Shown: piece by piece, positions 10,456 to 20,934 of the stretch | How the letters are laid out: every line of letters starts with the position of its first letter | Position numbering within the stretch: position 1 is the stretch's first letter | Translations under genes and position numbers: made by a program | NCBI GenBank assembly: GCA_009823505.1 | Contig: VZQC01002915.1 | Coordinates: 2,105,962-2,169,961 of the forward strand | Source of the DNA: Rhizomys pruinosus | Lineage: Eukaryota; Chordata; Mammalia; Rodentia; Spalacidae | Direction of reading: 5' to 3' | Length of the DNA stretch: 64,000 nucleotides | Notes under the pieces: generated by a model | What the model was told of the DNA's origin: nothing | Database searches by the model: none | Seen by the model: the letters and a program-made list of their open reading frames with translations, nothing else

Positions 10456-11544
10456 ACCTCAAGCTGACTGGGGTTCAGGGTCTTCCTTTTTGCATCTACT
10501 TTCCCCAGGAATCCTGGCCCTTCATGTAGGGGAGGCCAGACAGTGTCCCTCCAGAAGATGCCAGGCTCTGCTGTGGGCTGACTTATTGAGAAAATGTTCA
10601 GTGCTCTTTCTAAGAAATCGTTGGATGTGAAATCAATGGTGTGTTGCCCTGGTGACCTGCTTCATGGGGATTTAGAAACAGTTGTTCCATGGATATATAT
10701 TTAAGGAAAATGTCACATTTCTCCCAGAGGATCATGGGATTCTGCATTCATCTTTGTCTGAGATCAATACACCGGTGAGCTAGATGTGACTTATGGAGGA
10801 ATGAAGACATTCCTTCCAGAGTGAGTCAGCATGTGAGTGCTGCTGTGTCCACACAGTATTTTATTCCTGCCTAGTGTTAACTCAGAAAGAAAAATTATAT
10901 TGGAGAATGAAGAAGCCCCCTTCTGAAGAGCAAGTGCTCTGGTAGGACATCTATATTTTGAGGAAGAATTGAATGTTGAGAGTGGAAAAATTTGTCTTTG
11001 GGCCGGAGGGGGCTGGACATTGGCTCTTAGCTGTGGCTATGATTAAAATCCAAACAATTGCATTTCCTGGCAAATGGAAAGGGGGTAGGATTTTCTTGTC
11101 TGATTTCTTGATTAGTCCACATGGCGCCATCTGCCATGAGCCATCTAGACTGCCAGGGTCTGCTTGATGGAGCCTGTGGGCTGGAGTGTGGGGATGGGTC
11201 TGGCATTTTCAGGAGGAGGTTGGCCTTGTAGGAGAGGAGACTCAGTGCTGGGGTAGCCAGGAGAGCCACATGCCAGCTGTATGAGGCTTCCAGTGAGTGT
11301 CTGTAGGAACAGGCAGGGCAATTAGGTTATTTAACTATTTCTTAGCACAGTTTCTTCTGTCATGAAGGATCTTTTGAGGATCTCTGCCATGCCCCAAGCA
11401 GCTTATCCCCTACAATATAATCCTTGATGTCACAGTTGCTGTTATAGTGATATTGTTGAGACTCCTCGTTGGACAGACTGAGTGTGGACTGAATTTGCGG
11501 TGGGAAAGGAGAGCAAAGAAGCAGCTATTGAGTACTGAGTACAC

Positions 11545-11665
11545 ACAGGACCTGGCTTATCCTCGGAACAGATCCACGAGGGAGCTGCTATTATAAACGA
11601 GAGATTTGAGGTTGAGCCGCATCAAATAACTAGACCAGGGTCACATGGCTGGCAGTGGTAATCTG
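11545..11665 (-). repeat. MIR fragment, antisense
   Basis: cagatccacgagggagctgc, ttataaacgagagatttgag and gggtcacatggctggcagtg resemble an antisense MIR. Confidence 0.45.
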
Positions 11666-11732
11666 GGGATCAATATTATGATTTTTAGAATGATCACCAT
11701 TTGAAAAATACTGTTTCTAAAGACCATTCTTT

Positions 11733-12115
11733 TTTTTTTTTTTTTTTTTTTTTTGAGACAGGGTCTCCTTTTAGTCCCAGCTGGCCTGGAGCTCACTCTG
11801 TAGACCAGGCTGGCCTTGAACTCACAGAGTTCCCTGCCTCTGCCTCCTGAGTGCTGGGATTAAAGGTGTGCACCACCACGCCTGGCACCTTTTTTTCCAA
11901 TTTTATTTCTTATTTATGTGTATGAATGTGCTGTCTGCATGTAGGTTGGTGCACCCATGTCGTGCAATGCTTCAGAGGTCAGGAGATGGTGTTGGATTCC
12001 CTTGGAACTGGGGTTAAAGATGGTTATTAGTCGCCATGTGGGTGCTGGGAATTGAACCCAGGTCCTCTGCAAGAGCAGTCAGTTCTCTTAACTGCTGAGC
12101 CATCTCTCCAGCCTC
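11733..12115 (-). repeat. B2 SINE with B1 in or after its tail, antisense
   Basis: On the minus strand a B2 (12115 to about 11900) is followed by a B1 (about 11888 to 11757) and a poly(A) (T-run at 11733-11754 on +). The direct repeat aagaccattc flanks the pair on both sides, so the outer insertion was one event. The B1 may have landed in the A-rich tail of the B2. This B1 shares the gggactaaaaggagaccctg variant with the composite SINEs. Confidence 0.8.
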
Positions 12116-13129
12116 CAAGACCATTCGTTTTCCCTGATTGAACTTTGTGATACAACCTTGGTGCTCAGCATGTCCTTCCAGAAGCAAAGATGTTGACTTC
12201 CCTGATTAGAGTCACAGGAGGATCCAGAACATTTCAGAACCCTTGTCATGTGCCAAGACCATTCCTGTGTTTATACTTTGTGAGACTGGAGGGAAGGTTT
12301 TTGGTGAGCACTTGATTCTGCTTCCCTGAGTCTAGGAGGTGCCTCTCCTACTGAACAAACTAAGAGCATCTTTGGAGACTTGTTTTGGAATAACCAGCAC
12401 TGTCTATGGTCAGTTTGATGGAATCTGGTCTGACACACTGTGATGCTCTTACGAGTTTCTGGTTAAGGCAAGATGTTGCTATTATTCTTTTCTCTGAGAG
12501 AGAAGACTGGAACTATCTGTCCTAAAATCAAAGCAAGAATCCAGGAGATTGTATTAGAGATAAATGATGAATTAGGAAGCAAATAAGCTTCGATTCTGAC
12601 TCCCATGATGCAACTCAGGCAATGGCAAGAGGCGCCAGAAGTACAGCAGCCCACAGCATGGAAACCCTGAGGACCATTAACGCATTTTGAACAGGCTTCT
12701 CCTAATACCCTGTAGGCACAGAACAGACATGATTGAATAGATTGGAATATTTCATTTTCTTAAAGCAAAGTGATAATTACCTCTGTTATAATTTTGAGAT
12801 TTAATTGACTTGGTAAATACTAACTCAGTGTTGGAGATGGGCTTGGGCTGATCTTGGCACTGCACTTCTCCCAGCGTTGGCTGTGACAATTTTGAAAGCT
12901 CTCAGATACCAGCTAGTCTTATCACTAATGTTATCGCTATAGCTGTAATTTCTAGTCTCTTTAAATACCCTCTTTTAAGTCACAAACCATGTTGATGCCT
13001 ATTATTGTCATTCAGCAACTTTATAGAGATGGAATTTGGAATACAATTGTCCCCATTTTACAGATGTTAAACTAGAGTCTTAGAGATTTAAGTTACTTAC
13101 ATTCTTAGTTTTCCAGATCTGCCTTAACA

Positions 13130-13425
13130 GGTTACTGCAAACTTGGTGACTTGAAACATTAGTCAAATTTTCTTTCACTGTTCCAAGGCTGGATATCCGA
13201 GTCAGGGTTCCCTTCAAGGGTTCCTGGGATGAAGACTTCCCTGACTTTTCCTGCTGTGAGTGGCTCCTGGTGTTCTTGGACTTGTGGCATCATCTATTGT
13301 CACCTCTCCTACCTTCTATGCCTGACATCCTTGCCTCCTTTTTTAGCCTCCCTACCCTACTACTCTTTCTAAAGACACCAGTCCTTTGGGTGGATACACC
13401 CTGAATCCAGAATGATCTCTGTCAT
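13130..13425 (-). repeat. MLT1-like LTR fragment, antisense
   Basis: ggttactgcaaacttggtga, then cttctatgcctgacatcctt and tctaaagacaccagtccttt follow the antisense MLT1 order. Confidence 0.5.
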
Positions 13426-13432
13426 TTATTCT

Positions 13433-13539
13433 TTTTTTTTTTTTTTTTTTTTTTTTTTGCTCTGAAATGTCGATGATTCAGAAACCATCTCTTATTCTCT
13501 TTACACCTTGGACCACTCGGTCATGTCATATTCATTGTG

Positions 13540-13570
<31 letters not shown>

Positions 13571-13571
13571 A
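13433..13571. repeat. Poly-T and (TA)n(CA)n microsatellites
   Basis: A T-run lies at about 13433-13458 and a TA/CA compound dinucleotide tract at 13541-13571, with unclassified sequence between. Confidence 0.85.
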
Positions 13572-13881
13572 AATCCAGCCCCTTACTTCTTCTCAGGGTA
13601 ACATAGTTAGCTCAACTAGTATCTTTTATTTATGCAGTCTTCTATCATCTTTTATCTTGAGGAGGCCCAGGCTGTATCCTTTGTCTGGTGACAGTGGCCT
13701 TGCCCTTGCTAATATGGTCTCCTCACCATTTTCCACAGCCTGGCCCCCAGATTGCTCCTGGAAATAATGGTGGTGTGAAGTGAAGGAGTGAAGGAACTAC
13801 CCAAGTGATGAATGGAGGGGAATCAGTGTTTCTGAACATGGAGTCATAGCCTTGGCTGTTTCTTTGGCTTTTGGTGCTGCA

Positions 13882-13883
<2 letters not shown>

Positions 13884-13924
<41 letters not shown>
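13884..13924. repeat. (TG)n microsatellite
   Basis: A pure TG run of about 40 nt. Confidence 0.95.
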
Positions 13925-13925
<1 letters not shown>

Positions 13926-15054
13926 ACCAGTGCCTGAATAGGGTTGAGTTAATCTGTGGGAAGCACCCCAGGGCCCTGTGATTAGGCCCCGGGCCATCTT
14001 GGGCCAGGGCTGGGCACTAGTCAACTGTGCTGTGAAGTGGTTACTGCTATATTATTCATGGGATCATCTGCATTATTGATGGAGCACAAAGCAGGTCTCT
14101 GAGCTCTGCAAGTATGCCCCTGCAGCCATGGTTGATCCCCTTCTGCTTAGTTCTGGTTGTACAGGAGGAGGATACCAGAATGCCCAGTATCATTTAGAGC
14201 TAGGACTTGTGTGTCTCTGATTCTTGCCAGCCTTCTCTTGTCAGGATATGAAAGCAATTGTGGATTAGATACATGGGGGACACCCAAGACGTTACTGTTC
14301 AGGACTTGAAATGCATTCCGCTAGGTGTGTGTTCTCTAAGTAGACAGCCCAGCCCTTCTCCAAAAGTATCTCTGCTGTTTCCAGCAGACTTTGGCGAGCA
14401 GCAGAGGACAAGATAATCAGGTACATCCCTTCCAGTAGATGAAGCCTTGTAAGCAGAGCCCTGGAAGGAAAGCATGGAAGGAAGGGAGCTGTTCGTGAGC
14501 AGGTGCCTGGAAGCATCTGGGACACATCCCAGACAGCACAGTTGACTTTCCTAATAGCCTCAGGACATTTTGGCACTGTCTTCTCTTCGAGCCACTGAGA
14601 CTCCGCAATGTGCCACAAATAGGATCTAGCAAGAAGTTGGACTGTACCTCACTTTGCGTGGTTTGAGGCACCCCTGCCAAGCTCCTCACTTGTCTGGTCT
14701 TTTCAACACAAGTGGATAATTTGTATTTTTACACCTACTTAATAATGAATGGCTGCATCTTGTCAAGCCAGTGGCTGGTGAAATCCAGGCTGACCTGGTT
14801 TAGTTTGCACATCTTGAAGCATCTGGACACTCAATATCACTCAACAAGGTTGTCAGGACTCTCCTCAGCTCTCTGCAAGGGGAGGCCAAAGGCACTCTTC
14901 TCTTAAAGATTCTTTTTTTCACATAGACTGGGCATTGGAGTTGACTTTCTGTTTTCCTAAAGATGCCAACAGATATCCCTTTCCTTCCCTGTGAAGGTTA
15001 AATCAAAGTCATGTGTGTTGGGTGCTATGGCAAGGGTGATGCTACTTTACTCTT

Positions 15055-15055
15055 T

Positions 15056-15100
<45 letters not shown>

Positions 15101-15345
15101 TACATGTGGGTCATTCTCCAGGTGCTGTCCCCTTCTTTTGTGAGTCAGGGTCTCTCACTGGCCTGGGACTCAGCAGTTAGGCTCACTGGCCCCTGGCTCC
15201 AGGGTTCCTGTCTTTTATTTCCAGTTCTGGGATTACAAGCAGATGCCAGTCCACCTGGGTTTTTCTCGTGTGTTCTGGGGGATTAGCACCCGGGGCCTCG
15301 TGCTTGCATAGCAAGCGTTTGCTAGAGGAACTATCTCCATACCCC
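15055..15345 (-). repeat. (TG)n tract joined to an antisense B4 SINE
   Basis: A TG tract (15055-15112) leads into antisense B4 sequence: gagtcagggtctctcactgg, tctgggattacaagcagatg and a tRNA-like end tgcttgcatagcaagcgttt. It has the same arrangement as at 4131-4490. Confidence 0.65.
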
Positions 15346-16315
15346 CGACTCTACTTTTATTCTTGCTTATTTCACATTTAATTTACCCCCCCCTTCCTTC
15401 TCCAGGACCTTGACCTCTCTCTTCTCTGCCCATCTTCGTTCAGTGTGATTCAGCTCTCCCTGTCCACTCGTTCCTTCTGCTCTGCTTTTAGTCCAGCACT
15501 TCTCCCGAGGTGATTTCCTATCCCCTAGAGCTTAACAGTTCATCATCCACATACATTTCTTCTTCACTTTTCTTTTTTCCCTCTTCCTCTCTTTCCTTTT
15601 ACCCTATTAACATGCCAGAGAGTGCCTTGTGACCTTTCTGGTATTTGCTGGATATTTTTGCCCCTCTCTAATTCTTGCTATTGCACTCTAGGCCCTTAAA
15701 TGATGTGCCATGGAGACCTGGGGGAGAGAGGTGCCCCACCTCTGAGGTGAAGCTAAAATGCAAGGTTAGGTCTGTCTTTATAATAGCACTAAGATATCAT
15801 CTGTGCTCTTTGCTCATCTCCTCACGGGAGTGCAGTGGAGTTCTCTGGAGACTACGTGTATGAAAATATGATTGCCTTAATGACTAATAGAATCTGTGCT
15901 GATGTTTCTTCAGTTTTAGCCTCTAATATGGTAAATAATGGGAACTATAACCCACAGACACAAGGGCTACTGGAGGCCCTCAGGAAAAGTTAAATATGAA
16001 CAGGAGGTATGAGACCACAAGTTCGAGAACGTGGCCAGGCCCTTCCAGCCTTCCTGCTGCCTATGTGTGAGGAGGAGATGCCTCCGCTGGGCAGATGTGG
16101 CTTCATGCCAGGGGTCAGGGTCTGGATTTCATCTTTGCTTCGGCTGGGTTCTGAGAGAAATGCACAAACCACACGACTGTACCTGGTGACCTTGGTTGTA
16201 AGGATTCCAGCTGGAGGCCAAGTGCTAGCTCTCAGTGGTTGCTCAGAGCCTTCCTGGTGTCTCGCTGCCTCCTGGATGAATTGGAAACCTAGTAATGTGC
16301 CAGTAGAAGTCCTAC

Positions 16316-16371
16316 ACTGCTGACTGACTACTAACACTACTTCCACTGCTGACTGCTAACACTCCTTCCAG
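16316..16371. repeat. Two-copy tandem repeat of 26-29 bp
   Basis: cactgctgactg-containing unit ending in cttc occurs twice in a row; the first copy has three or four extra bases (gact/act slippage). Confidence 0.7.
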
Positions 16372-16594
16372 TGCTTCTTGACACCGCGTGGCGCCTTGGC
16401 TAAACCTTAGCTTCCTATTCACACTCAGTGCAAGACAGTCCCATTGCCTTCACTGCTTCCCTTCTTCCTCTTCCCTCAGTCTTCCTGGAAGTCAGGGGCC
16501 TCCTTGTGTCTCCCAGGGGCTCTAGGGAAGCTGCAGTTGGAAACAGAGACAGAGGTTTGCACGAGAGGACTGAATCTGTATCTTAACTTGTGTA

Positions 16595-17165
16595 TTAGTT
16601 ATTTTTCTCATTTCTATGATCAAAACCTGGACAAAAACAACTTGAAGAAGGAGTTTTATTTTGGCTTATTGTGAGCAAAGACTGTTCACCTTGCCTCTGC
16701 AGGTTGGAAGCAAAGATGAGTGCGGACATTTTGCTGACTTTCACCTTTTTTTTTTTTTTTTTTGGTCTTTTTGAGACAGGGTCTCTCTTTAGTCCCAGAT
16801 GGCCTGGAGCTCACTCTGTAGACCAGGTGAGCCTTGAACTCACAGAGATCCACCTGCCTCTATCTCCTGAGTGCTAGGATTAAAGGCATGTGCTACCACT
16901 CCTGGCCCAAGGTGGTTCTTAGCCATTGGGTGCTGGGAATTGAACCCGGGTCCTCTGCAAGAGCAGTCAGTGCTCTTAACCACTTAGCCATCTCTCCAGC
17001 CCTGACTTTCGCCTTTTTTAATCGGTTCAGGACCCTAGTCCTTGGGATGGTCCCACCCAGAATCAAGGTGGGTCTTCTCTTATCAGTTACATCTCATACA
17101 CCTAGAGGTGTATTTCTGTGGTGTTGTAAATCCAGTCCTCAATATGATAATGAAGATTAACCATC
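16595..17165. repeat. Rodent LTR-like repeat split by a composite SINE
   Basis: The left part (tgtattagttatttttctca, gaaggagttttattttggct) ends at 16745 and the right part resumes at 17002 (ggaccctagtccttgggatg, agaatcaaggtgggtcttct). The interruption is the SINE at 16746-17001 with its target duplication. Confidence 0.5.
16746..17001 (-). repeat. Composite SINE: B2/ID-type head fused to B1, antisense
   Basis: On the minus strand it reads ggctggagagatggctaagt, then ttcaattcccagcacccaat and gaaccacctt, and continues directly into B1 (gccaggagtggtagcacatg … gggactaaagagagaccctg) and poly(A). The direct repeat ctgactttc(a/g)cctttttt flanks it (16734-16751 and 17002-17019). Head and B1 therefore entered as one unit, with the same head/body junction as the copy at 6921-7178. 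Confidence 0.8.
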
Positions 17166-17654
17166 ATACCACTCAGATGTTGGATGGACTTCCTCATTTC
17201 TGTGGGGATCATACATACTCTTAAGATGGCTGTGAGAAGTGGATGCTCAGCAAGAGCTGGATTCCTCCCCTTCTCTTTGAGCTTAATGAACAGGGAATTG
17301 TCCAGCGTGCTCTTAGGCTGAGAAGGTAATATAGCCTGTAGGGCTATTTGCATATTCTATCTGAGGTGTCCTAGTCCTCCAAAACACAGTTCCTCTCCCC
17401 TGGGACCTCCCCTATTCCTGAAAGCTGATAAATGCTGATACATACTTAACTATTTTGGAATTTGCCAGCTGTCAAAAATATCTAGTGCCCCCAAAATATG
17501 CAGTGACCCAAGTGCCTTTCCTCTGGGTGTCAACAGATCAATCCCTTCTATAGACAAGAGAGAGAATCATGTTCCCCTAATGGCCCAGGCATTCAGAGTC
17601 ACCTGGTGCTCTTGGATTGATCAGTGCTGTTCGTTACTCTCCTAAGAGCTCCAT

Positions 17655-17735
17655 GGAGGAGGATGTGACTTGCTCTAAGTCACGAGGAGAATCTGTGGAG
17701 AACAAGGGCTTTGAACTTGACTCTTCCCTGTCAGC
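17655..17735 (-). repeat. MIR-like fragment
   Basis: gacttgctctaagtcacgag and gaacttgactcttccctgtc fit an antisense MIR. Confidence 0.35.
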
Positions 17736-18684
17736 CATTCTTCTTTACTGGGGTGAATGCTCCCAGAGAACAAAGACTGACATATTCATGTCTCTATTAA
17801 CAGCATTCAGACATAGCCAGGTACGGCACAGGTGCTCATTAAGAAGTCTGGACACTCATTTGATCAACTTGATTGAACATACAAGCCCCCCCCTGCTGGA
17901 TGGTGGGACCCATGAGCTGTGTGGGTTTGGCCACAACTGCTTGCAAATTGGTTTTACATGAAGGATGCTTGTACTCATAAATTATCACTTATTGTTAAAA
18001 AAATGAAAAAAAAAAACAGAGAAAGATGCAGGAAAGTTACAGTAGAATGCATGATCTAGGATGGGCTAGGGTGGGGTGGGGGGAAGGGAAAGGGAGATAT
18101 GCCTGAACTGAATTGGAAAATGATGTATGAAATACACAAAGCATCAATAAAAAATGAAAATTACAAAAAAGAAGTCATTGAATTCATGAAGGAACAAAAC
18201 TGATCCAAAGACTGGCTTGGGATATATCTTAGAAAGAGCCAAGTACCTATTTCTCCAAGGAAAATATGTCCAAGGCTCAGCTTTAAGTACTATACCTATA
18301 GCTATGAACAAAACAGGCTGTTTCTCTGGCTGCAGTGGAGGCTGAATTTTATTTGGGAAGACAGACCAAAAACAAACGAAAATGACTATTTAACGTGATA
18401 TTGGCACTAAATTTTAGACAGGGGACTATAGCTGGTGAAAGATTGGGTATTCTTAGGATGAGGTTGGTAGTGGCTGTGGTACGGGTGGTGGTCAGAGGCT
18501 TTATGATTTCTTAATGAATCAGGGGAGCCAGTCTTGTAGATACGTTGGGAGACAGCTTGGTAGGCAAGTGCGACAGTCCCTAGCTGCACCAGGGAACTTG
18601 TACACAGCGAGGTCAGTGTGGCTGGAGAGGAGCAGGAGGGTGAGCGGTGGGCAACAGAGACGTGCGTAGGCTGAGTGTAACTAT

Positions 18685-19003
18685 TTTTTGGATTTATTTA
18701 TTTTTATTTGATGTGAGTGTTTTGCCCGCATCACATATGTGCAACGCCTGTAGCAACCAGAAGAGGTCATCAGGTCCCCTGGAACTGGAGTTATGGATGG
18801 TTGTTAGCCTCCATGTGGGTGCTGGGAACCAAACATCTGTCCTCCACAAGAGCAGCCAGTGCTCTTCACTGCTGAACCACTTCTCCAGCCCCCCCCACCC
18901 CCAGTATGGAACACATGAATTTGCCTGTCGTTCTTGTGTAGGGGTCATGCTAATCTTCTCTGTATTGTTCCAATTTCAATATCTGTGCTGCTGAAGCGAG
19001 CAT
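18685..19003 (-). pseudogene. U6 snRNA / B3 SINE chimeric retrocopy
   Basis: On the minus strand a nearly full U6 snRNA copy (19003 down to about 18903, 5' end atgctcgcttcagcagcaca) is followed, after a G-rich join, by a B3-type SINE in the same orientation (ggctggagaagtggttcagc) ending in an A-rich tail near 18685. A 20-nt core (18946-18965) equals the U6 sequence exactly. The U6 part has a small deletion near its 3' end and lacks its terminal U-run. Flanking repeats ctgagtgtgggtat (19004-19017) and ctgagtgtaactat (18671-18684) match at 11 of 14 positions and enclose both parts. No TATA or PSE is seen upstream, so it is a retrocopy, not a functional U6 gene. Confidence 0.85.
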
Positions 19004-19383
19004 CTGAGTGTGGGTATCATGAGGGTGAGGCAGGTGACATCAGGTGAAGGTGAAGCACGGGTTTCTAGAGGTTTGGACAAGGGGAGGCACAACATGGTGT
19101 CATGAAGATGACGGAGAAGCACAAGTTGAGTGCAGCTTTGAATTCCAGTGACATGGGAAGCCACAGGGCAGTTCAGAGAGGATAGTATCTCAACTTGACA
19201 TATTTAGAAGGGTTTCTTTGCCCAGTGAGTTAAGCAAGAGGAATTTATTTCTGAATTAAGGTCTTAGTTTCAAATCTAAGTAAATTTATGGGTTTAGTGT
19301 AATTTATTTTTTATTAGTTCTTTTGTGTCTTCACTTAACCCCTTCCCTCCCTCTCTATTATTATTCATATTATTATTTTATTA

Positions 19384-19722
19384 TTTGTCTATGTAAGTGT
19401 GTGCAATGTGTATGAATGTGTGCTGTGTGTTTGCAGGTGTCTGGGCACACATATGTTCATGTGTATGCATATGCATGTGGAATTGCTACTAGGGATCTTC
19501 CTCGGTTGCTTAGTTGCTCTCCAGCTATTCATTGAAACATCGTCTCTCACCTGAGTCCTCAGCTCCTTGATTCCAGCTTGTCTAACTAGCCAGCTTGCTC
19601 TGGGATTCCCTGTCTCCACGTCTTGAGCTCAGGGATTGCATGCAGGCCACCACGCTCTCCTGGCATTTATGCAAGGGCTGAGGATCCAAACTTCAATGCT
19701 TCTGCTTGAGTTACCTCTCCAC
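19384..19722 (-). repeat. Diverged B4-like SINE
   Basis: A GT-rich lead, then ttgcttagttgctctccagc, gtctctcacctgagtcctca, ctgattccagcttgt-like sequence and gcaggccaccacgctctcct resemble an old antisense B4. Divergence is high. Confidence 0.45.
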
Positions 19723-19724
19723 CA

Positions 19725-20060
19725 CCCTTTATTATTTTTAGTTTCAAATTTTGTTGGTGTATATTCATCATACATAGTGACGGGTTTCATTAAGACAGTT
19801 TCTTTCAAATATCTGATATATTTGATCACATTCACCCCATATGGCCTTCTTTCTCTTCCCCTTCCTGGAGCTAGTCCCCCTTCCTTCTATCTCTCCCTTT
19901 CCTTCCTCCTCTTTCTCCCCCTCCCATGCACACACAAGAACATATATGTATGATTTTATGTATCTACATGAAGCCTAGAATCCATGAAGGACAGGAAACA
20001 TGGTATTTGTCTTTCTGAGTCTGGCTTATTTCATGGAGAACAGCAGCAGCCCATTGGCTT
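19725..20060 (-). mobile_element. L1 3' fragment, antisense, just before the LRRCT exon
   Basis: gtatttgtctttctgagtct followed by ggcttatttcatggagaaca is the reverse complement of the conserved L1 3' region (compare ttatgttaagtgaggtaaca in the sense copy at 40280-40660). The preceding tattttgt-rich and ctcccttttccttcct sequence fits the same element. Its end lies about 70 nt from the splice acceptor at 20126. Confidence 0.6.
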
Positions 20061-20126
20061 CTTCCCTGGGAGGGAGCTGGGCCATCCGCCGTTCAGGGAT
20101 TCCTTCCCCTCTCTTCTTGCCCACAG

Positions 20127-20284
20127 GAGACTGGAGCAGAACTTCTTCAACTGCAGCTGTGACATCCGCTGGATGCAGCTGTGGCAGGAGCAGGGGGAGG
20201 CCAGGCTGAACAGCCAGAGCCTCTACTGCATCAGTGCTGATGGCTCCCAGCTCCCCCTCTTCCGCATGAACATCAGTCAGTGTG
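20127..20284 (+). CDS. NTRK3: NTRK3 exon, LRR C-terminal cysteine cap (158 nt)
   Basis: This exon encodes the cysteine-rich cap closing the LRR block of TrkC. The first base completes Leu, then the frame reads RLEQNFFNCSCDIRWMQLWQ and onwards through LYCISADGSQ to MNISQC plus one base of Asp. Four cysteines (CSC, YC, QC) are spaced as in an LRRCT domain, where they form two disulphides. NCS and NIS are potential N-glycosylation sites. The acceptor is CCCACAG and the donor GTGAGT; entry phase is 2 and exit phase 1. The frame stays open upstream into the intron back to an ATG at 19984, but that part is antisense L1-like sequence and the AG at 20125-20126 fits both exon length and the join to the LRR exon, so I place the exon start at 20127. 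Confidence 0.96.
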
Positions 20285-20760
20285 GTGAGTGAGCCTCAGC
20301 ACCACCTGCTCTGGCCAGCATCATTTACATCAAAGACAAGAGGCTGGGCCTTAGTCCGGCCTGCCAGAGCCTCCTTTCCACCTCCCAGCCTTGATGTCTG
20401 TAGTGGGTAGAGATCAGTGTGATCCTTTCCCTCCTTGGTCATTCCTGTTTCCATCGAGCTGTGGGAAGGCTGGTCTCAGAAAGTCAGACAGGAATCACGA
20501 ATCATCCTTGGCAGATTAGATTACCTTTCTTCTTGAGTCACTTATCAACCACACCTGAAGGAGTGTGTCTGACAGTAGAGCCTTTGGATTTTCTGTATCA
20601 GGAGCTTCCAAGGTGCTTTCCAGGACGACCAGGCCCAACAGGATATTAAAGACCGGTATCTCTAGAAATCCTCCATGGGAATCTGAAAGATGGCAATTTT
20701 GTGAAACCCAGTACCCCAGAAAGAGAGTGGTTTCCAGAAAGATGTCCATGAGCAGGTCTG

Positions 20761-20761
<1 letters not shown>

Positions 20762-20816
<55 letters not shown>

Positions 20817-20834
20817 CACACAGACACACACACA
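20762..20834. repeat. (CA)n microsatellite
   Basis: About 73 nt of CA dinucleotides with a few interruptions near the right end. It is the longest CA tract of the window and lies 930 nt upstream of the first Ig exon. Confidence 0.95.
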
Positions 20835-20934
20835 TTGCTGTGCAGGAGCCTCCAACTATATGAGTTTTGATTCTGAGTTCCGAGTCTGGAGGGTGGGGTG
20901 TATGAAGCATGTAGAGACTGGGGATTGCATCCAT

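Larger units (their letters stand above)
8028..20126 (+). other. NTRK3 intron, 12.1 kb
   Basis: This intron has a GTAAGT donor and a CCCACAG acceptor. It contains MIR fragments, a B1+B2 pair (11733-12115), MLT1-like and MaLR-like LTR pieces, (TG)n tracts, a B4 copy, a composite SINE (16746-17001), a U6/B3 chimeric retrocopy (18685-19003), a B4-like copy and an antisense L1 3' fragment reaching about 70 nt from the next exon. The stretches 12120-13120, 13930-15000 and 17200-17640 show nothing I can name. No additional exon was recognised. Confidence 0.85.

Noticed and set aside
17950..18175. A-rich ends with AATAAA-like motif suggesting a second retrocopy or L1 tail
   Set aside because: No convincing target duplication or parent sequence could be seen.
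18903..19003. Functional U6 snRNA gene
   Set aside because: It has deletions and substitutions, no terminal T-run, no TATA or PSE upstream, and is fused to a SINE.
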